Assembly: GCF_020783335.1 (NCBI RefSeq)
Contig: NZ_CP086068.1
Span: forward strand, 3,720,001-3,784,000
Direction of reading: 5' to 3'
Length of the DNA: 64,000 nt
Source: Mucilaginibacter daejeonensis
GTDB lineage: Bacteria > Bacteroidota > Bacteroidia > Sphingobacteriales > Sphingobacteriaceae
Shown here: positions 60,849-64,000 of the stretch, piece after piece
Position numbering within the stretch: position 1 is the stretch's first letter
How the letters are laid out: the number at the start of each line of letters is the position of its first letter
Notes under the pieces: generated by a model
Seen by the model: only the letters and a program-made list of their open reading frames with translations
Databases searched by the model: none
Told to the model about the DNA's origin: nothing
Translations under genes and position numbers: made by a program

Positions 60849-62321
60849 ATGAAGATCCTGAATAAAATGATCACACTGGCCGTTATGGTCACTGGCCTTG
60901 GTCAATTCAATTACGCCGGTACCATGCCGAAACCATCTACCGACCTGCTCATCACCGACTTTGGCGCCAAAAGCGATCCTAAGACCGACAATGCAGCGGC
61001 CATACAACGTACTATTGATGCTTGCTCAAAGGCCGGTGGCGGGAAGGTGATCGTACCTAAGAATCAGAACTTCATGACCGGTCCGTTCGAACTGCGCTCC
61101 AACATCGAACTGGTTGTTGAAGCAGGTGCCTGTGTGATCGCTAACCCTGATGAAAGCATTTACAAGAAAAGCGCTTTTAAAGAGAACGTGGGCGAAGGCA
61201 CGATATGGATCGGTGGCCACGACCTTAAGAACGTGACCTTTAGTGGCAGCGGCTGCCTGGATGGTAACGGTGTATCATTTATGGGTGCTCCTATCACTGA
61301 CTCATACATACTGAAGCCTTTTGACAAGCTGGACCCGAGGCCTCACCTGCTCACCATCATTGGCGGCAGCAATATCCGTTTTAAGGACCTTACCGTGCGC
61401 AACTCGGCCTACTGGACCTTACACCTGATCGGTTGTAACGATGTGACCATTGATAACATCACCCTCCTGAATGACCTAAAGGTCAGAAACAGTGATGGCA
61501 TTGACCTGGACCATTGTAAAAACGTGCGCATCAGCAACTGCTATATTGAATCGGGTGATGATTGTATATGCCTGAAGAACCGCCGGGAATATGAAGAATT
61601 TGGCCCCTGCCAAAACATCGTGGTGAACAACTGCACCATGACCTCCAGATCATGCGCGATCAAGATCGGTTCAGAGAACATGGACTCGATAGACCATGTA
61701 GTGATCAGCAACTGCATCATCAGGGCCAGCAATCGCGGCATCGGCATCCAGAACCGCGATGAGGGTACGGTTAGCGATGTGCAGTTCAACAACATCCTCA
61801 TCGAGTCGCACCTGTTCACTGATGTGTGGTGGGGTAAAGCTGAGCCCATCTACGTAACGGCCTATGCAAGGGCCAATGCCAATAATAAAGATGCTAACTG
61901 GCGTTTCCCCAAAGGTGTTAAAGAGGGTAAGGTTGGCAAGGTTAGCCGCATATATTTTTCGGGCATTAAAGCCACCAGCGAGAATGGCGTATACGTTGGC
62001 GCCGAGTCTGCCGACAAGATCACTGATATTTACTTTGACCAGGTAGACCTCCATATCAACAAGACGACGGCCAACAAAGGCGGGGTTTATGACCGCAGGC
62101 CAGCCAAGGTAGAAGGATTATTGACAGGAAGCACCTCAGGGTTCTATTTGGAAAACGCCGGGCATGTGGTGATCCGCAACAGTTCGGTACAGTGGGGCGC
62201 CAATAAGCCCGACTATTTTAAACATGCCATAGAAAGCCATAACGTTCAACAGCTTGACCTGTCAGGGTTCATGGGCACCTCGGCCTTCCCAGGCAAATGG
62301 GCTGATGTATCAAAGAATTAA
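60849..62321 (+). CDS. Glycoside hydrolase family 28-like protein, atypical active site
   Basis: Protein of 490 residues from the ATG at 60849, with a hydrophobic N-terminus (MITLAVMVTGLGQFNYAG) acting as signal. The pectin-lyase-like beta-helix carries NSDGIDLD (214-221) and ESGDDCICLKN (234-244) with the Asp237-Asp238 pair. The usual G-H-G segment reads SRSCAIKIGSE (266-276), so the catalytic-site histidine is absent. Activity may differ from standard polygalacturonases, for example on a modified uronic acid or on a non-pectic sugar. The gene is coupled to GH92 (8-base gap). It converges with the LacI gene, with 1 base between stop codons. Confidence 0.88.
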   Translation: MKILNKMITLAVMVTGLGQFNYAGTMPKPSTDLLITDFGAKSDPKTDNAAAIQRTIDACSKAGGGKVIVPKNQNFMTGPFELRSNIELVVEAGACVIANPDESIYKKSAFKENVGEGTIWIGGHDLKNVTFSGSGCLDGNGVSFMGAPITDSYILKPFDKLDPRPHLLTIIGGSNIRFKDLTVRNSAYWTLHLIGCNDVTIDNITLLNDLKVRNSDGIDLDHCKNVRISNCYIESGDDCICLKNRREYEEFGPCQNIVVNNCTMTSRSCAIKIGSENMDSIDHVVISNCIIRASNRGIGIQNRDEGTVSDVQFNNILIESHLFTDVWWGKAEPIYVTAYARANANNKDANWRFPKGVKEGKVGKVSRIYFSGIKATSENGVYVGAESADKITDIYFDQVDLHINKTTANKGGVYDRRPAKVEGLLTGSTSGFYLENAGHVVIRNSSVQWGANKPDYFKHAIESHNVQQLDLSGFMGTSAFPGKWADVSKN

Positions 62322-62322
62322 A

Positions 62323-63336
62323 TTATTCAGTAGCCGTTGATCCCCTTGCGTTCAGTACAGAGGGTATCACCTGGCTTTCCTCGGCCAGATCAAGGCCGGG
62401 GTTCTTGAGCCGCTTTAACAAGGCTGTGGCGGCGGCTTTTCCCAACTCAAAGGCGGGTTGGGTAATGGTGGTCAGGCTTGGGTTCAGGATCACGGCCGAG
62501 GCTTGATTAGAAAAGCATATCACCTTTAGGTCGTGAGGAATAGAGATACCCAGATCTTTGCATGCAAGGTAAATATCGGTGGTGAGCCGCTCAACGGTAG
62601 CAATGATCCCGTCGGGCCGTTGATCGCGCTGCAATAACTCCATTAAGGCCGAACGGGTAGCTTCTTCCTCTTCTCCACAATTGATCACTTCGCATAACGC
62701 CGGGTCAAGCCCATGATCAGCTATGGCATTGTGGAAACCCTCGCTACGGTCGGAGATGATGGACAAACTTTTGGAAATGGACAGCATCACGATGCGCTTA
62801 CATCCAGCCTCGATCAAATGCTGTGTGGCCAGGTAACCGCACTCCAAGTCGTTAGTGGTCATTTTGGCCGTACGCGGCTCATGGCACACCCGATCGAAGA
62901 ACACCACAGGTAGTTTTTTACCAAATTCAACGATATGCTCGTACGAATCCGTTTCTGAACTAACGGACATCAGCGCACCGTCTACCCTGCCGTACAACAA
63001 TTCCTTTAATATTGCTTTTTCGCGTTCCAACTTTTCGTGCGTAAGGTAGATCAGGGTATGATAACCTTTTTGCAGCGCCACTTCCTCTATACCGTTCAGT
63101 GCTATGGAAAAAAAGCTATCGGCCACCTCAGGGATCAGCACGGCTATGGTCTTGCTTTTGTTACGGCGCAAACTGCTGGCATACGCGTTGGGCACATAAT
63201 TGAGCTCTTTGGCCAATTCAAAAACGCGCTTTTTGGTCATATCGCTGATCTCATGACTATCACCCAAAGCTTTGGAGATAGTAGCGGTCGAGAGTTTGAG
63301 TCGTTCGGCAAGTAGTTTTATGGTGATCGTTTCCAT
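62323..63336 (-). CDS. LacI-family transcriptional regulator
   Basis: Protein of 337 residues from the ATG at 63336. The LacI helix-turn-helix is standard (TIKLLAERLKLSTATISKAL, hinge LNYVPNAYASSLRRNKSKTI), followed by a periplasmic-binding-protein-like sensor domain (SFFSIALNGIEEVALQKGYH, DGALMSVSSE, VVFFDRVCHEPR, DGIIATVERLTTDIYLACKD). It should bind a sugar or sugar acid and repress or activate nearby genes. Palindromes with the central CG expected for LacI proteins lie at 63451 (between it and the inositol oxygenase), 52651 and 58453, suggesting it controls the genes of this region. Confidence 0.94.
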   Translation of the reverse strand: METITIKLLAERLKLSTATISKALGDSHEISDMTKKRVFELAKELNYVPNAYASSLRRNKSKTIAVLIPEVADSFFSIALNGIEEVALQKGYHTLIYLTHEKLEREKAILKELLYGRVDGALMSVSSETDSYEHIVEFGKKLPVVFFDRVCHEPRTAKMTTNDLECGYLATQHLIEAGCKRIVMLSISKSLSIISDRSEGFHNAIADHGLDPALCEVINCGEEEEATRSALMELLQRDQRPDGIIATVERLTTDIYLACKDLGISIPHDLKVICFSNQASAVILNPSLTTITQPAFELGKAAATALLKRLKNPGLDLAEESQVIPSVLNARGSTATE

Positions 63337-63450
63337 GAGTGCATCACATGTGCGCTTAAAGGTCATCATCTTTTTCAGAAACTTAAAATTAATTTAACAG
63401 GCCCATGATGTTCAGAACGTTAAGCATGTCAGCATTTCTCGCTTATCTCA

Positions 63451-63470
63451 CTTAATCGTTTACGTAAATA
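63451..63470. promoter_or_regulatory. LacI-type operator candidate, site 1
   Basis: Contains TTAATCGTTTAC and the overlapping palindrome TTTACGTAAA (63459-63468). It lies between the divergent LacI and inositol oxygenase genes and matches the site at 52651 in 18 of 20 bases. Confidence 0.6.
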
Positions 63471-63591
63471 AATGTACCTGTGCCGCTTACGACAATATGT
63501 AAAAAGTACCACTTTAGTGCTATAAACCAATTACCAACGATGGTGCTGTTACGGCACATCAGAGGATGAAACGACATTAAATCTTTACGAT

Positions 63592-64000
63592 ATGAATTTG
63601 GAAAATGGTATCCCGGCCAACGTTCAAGTATCGCCGCTTGAAAGTTTGGATGTGTGGGAGGATGATGTATTGCGTAGATATCCGGATCCTTCAAAGATCA
63701 ACGCTGATAAGGATGAAGAGCAGTTCAGGAATTATGACGCTACCGAAAAAGATTCGGTACGTGAGTTCTACCGCTTGAACCACCGCTATCAGACGTTCGA
63801 CTTTGTGCTCAAGAACAAAAAGAACTTCCTGAGCTTCTCGCGCGACAAGATGCCGATCTGGGATGCCTTTACCTTTTTGAATAAACTGGTGGATGACTCA
63901 GACCCTGACACCGACCTTGATCAGATGCAACACTTATTGCAGACCTCAGAGGCGATCAGGAACGACGGCCATCCGGATTGGATGGTGCTGGTGGGTTTGA
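63592..64000 (+). CDS. myo-Inositol oxygenase (MIOX), C-terminus cut by window edge
   Basis: The frame opens with ATG at 63592 and remains open to the edge, giving 136 codons, roughly half of the family length of 280-300. The MIOX signature is clear: RNYDATEKDSVREFYRLNHR, YQTFDFVLKNKKNFL, the WDAFTFLNKLVDDSDPDTDL segment and QHLLQTSEAIRNDGHPDWMV. The di-iron histidine/aspartate motif (HDLGK) should lie just beyond the edge. The enzyme opens myo-inositol with oxygen to give D-glucuronate. No exact promoter octamer was found; the LacI-type site at 63451 is about 120 bases upstream. Confidence 0.92.
   Translation, partial: MNLENGIPANVQVSPLESLDVWEDDVLRRYPDPSKINADKDEEQFRNYDATEKDSVREFYRLNHRYQTFDFVLKNKKNFLSFSRDKMPIWDAFTFLNKLVDDSDPDTDLDQMQHLLQTSEAIRNDGHPDWMVLVGL

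Overview
The window looks like a chromosome fragment from a glycan-degrading Bacteroidota, most likely family Sphingobacteriaceae (Mucilaginibacter/Pedobacter-like). The evidence is a SusC/SusD pair, a propeller-type sensor kinase with an AraC-type regulator, several octamers matching the Bacteroidota -7 promoter element TAnnTTTG, few Shine-Dalgarno sites, and protein families typical of that group (GH92, GH125, DUF4965, DUF6807, DUF1080, NagX-like). No rRNA, tRNA, CRISPR array, transposase or phage gene was found. Genus is inference.

Left part (1-14.9 kb): a cut-off DUF4256 gene, a GH28 pectinase, a PAS-GAF sensor kinase with a NarL-type regulator, a receiver-only protein overlapping a short SSB-like gene, a second NarL-type regulator, a metallophosphoesterase, an ElaA-like acetyltransferase, an MscS channel, a GH28 next to a TonB-dependent receptor, a small hypothetical gene, an XRE-PAS regulator broken by one extra base, and a Nudix-type transcription factor.

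Middle part (15.2-36.2 kb): the most distinctive region. A ten-gene plus-strand operon encodes a three-part FAD/GMC dehydrogenase resembling glucoside 3-dehydrogenase (large subunit, Tat-type small subunit, cytochrome c), two Gfo/Idh/MocA oxidoreductases, three sugar-isomerase-like TIM barrels, an MFS transporter and a DUF1080 (3-keto-glycoside) enzyme. A convergent minus-strand four-gene operon (Gfo/Idh/MocA, DUF6807, TIM barrel, DUF1080) lies to the right. Between them are a split propeller sensor/AraC regulator pair and an ApbE flavin transferase overlapping a Gfo/Idh/MocA gene whose product carries D-G-V-T-G-A-T, the ApbE acceptor pattern. I infer an oxidative route for glycosides: oxidation at C3 in the periplasm, elimination or hydrolysis by DUF1080 and TIM-barrel enzymes, import and reduction.

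Right part (36.5-64 kb): a GH43, a GH125 mannosidase, two tandem 0.2 kb repeat units, then a minus-strand polysaccharide utilisation locus (SusC, SusD, GH43, clan GH-A enzyme, aldose epimerase, DUF4965 protein) with a divergent AraC regulator. Beyond it lie a rhamnose mutarotase, a NagX-like acetyltransferase next to a GH89 alpha-N-acetylglucosaminidase, a sodium/sugar symporter, a GH92-GH28 pair, a LacI regulator and a myo-inositol oxygenase cut by the right edge. Three similar LacI-type palindromes lie in divergent intergenic regions there, suggesting a local regulon.
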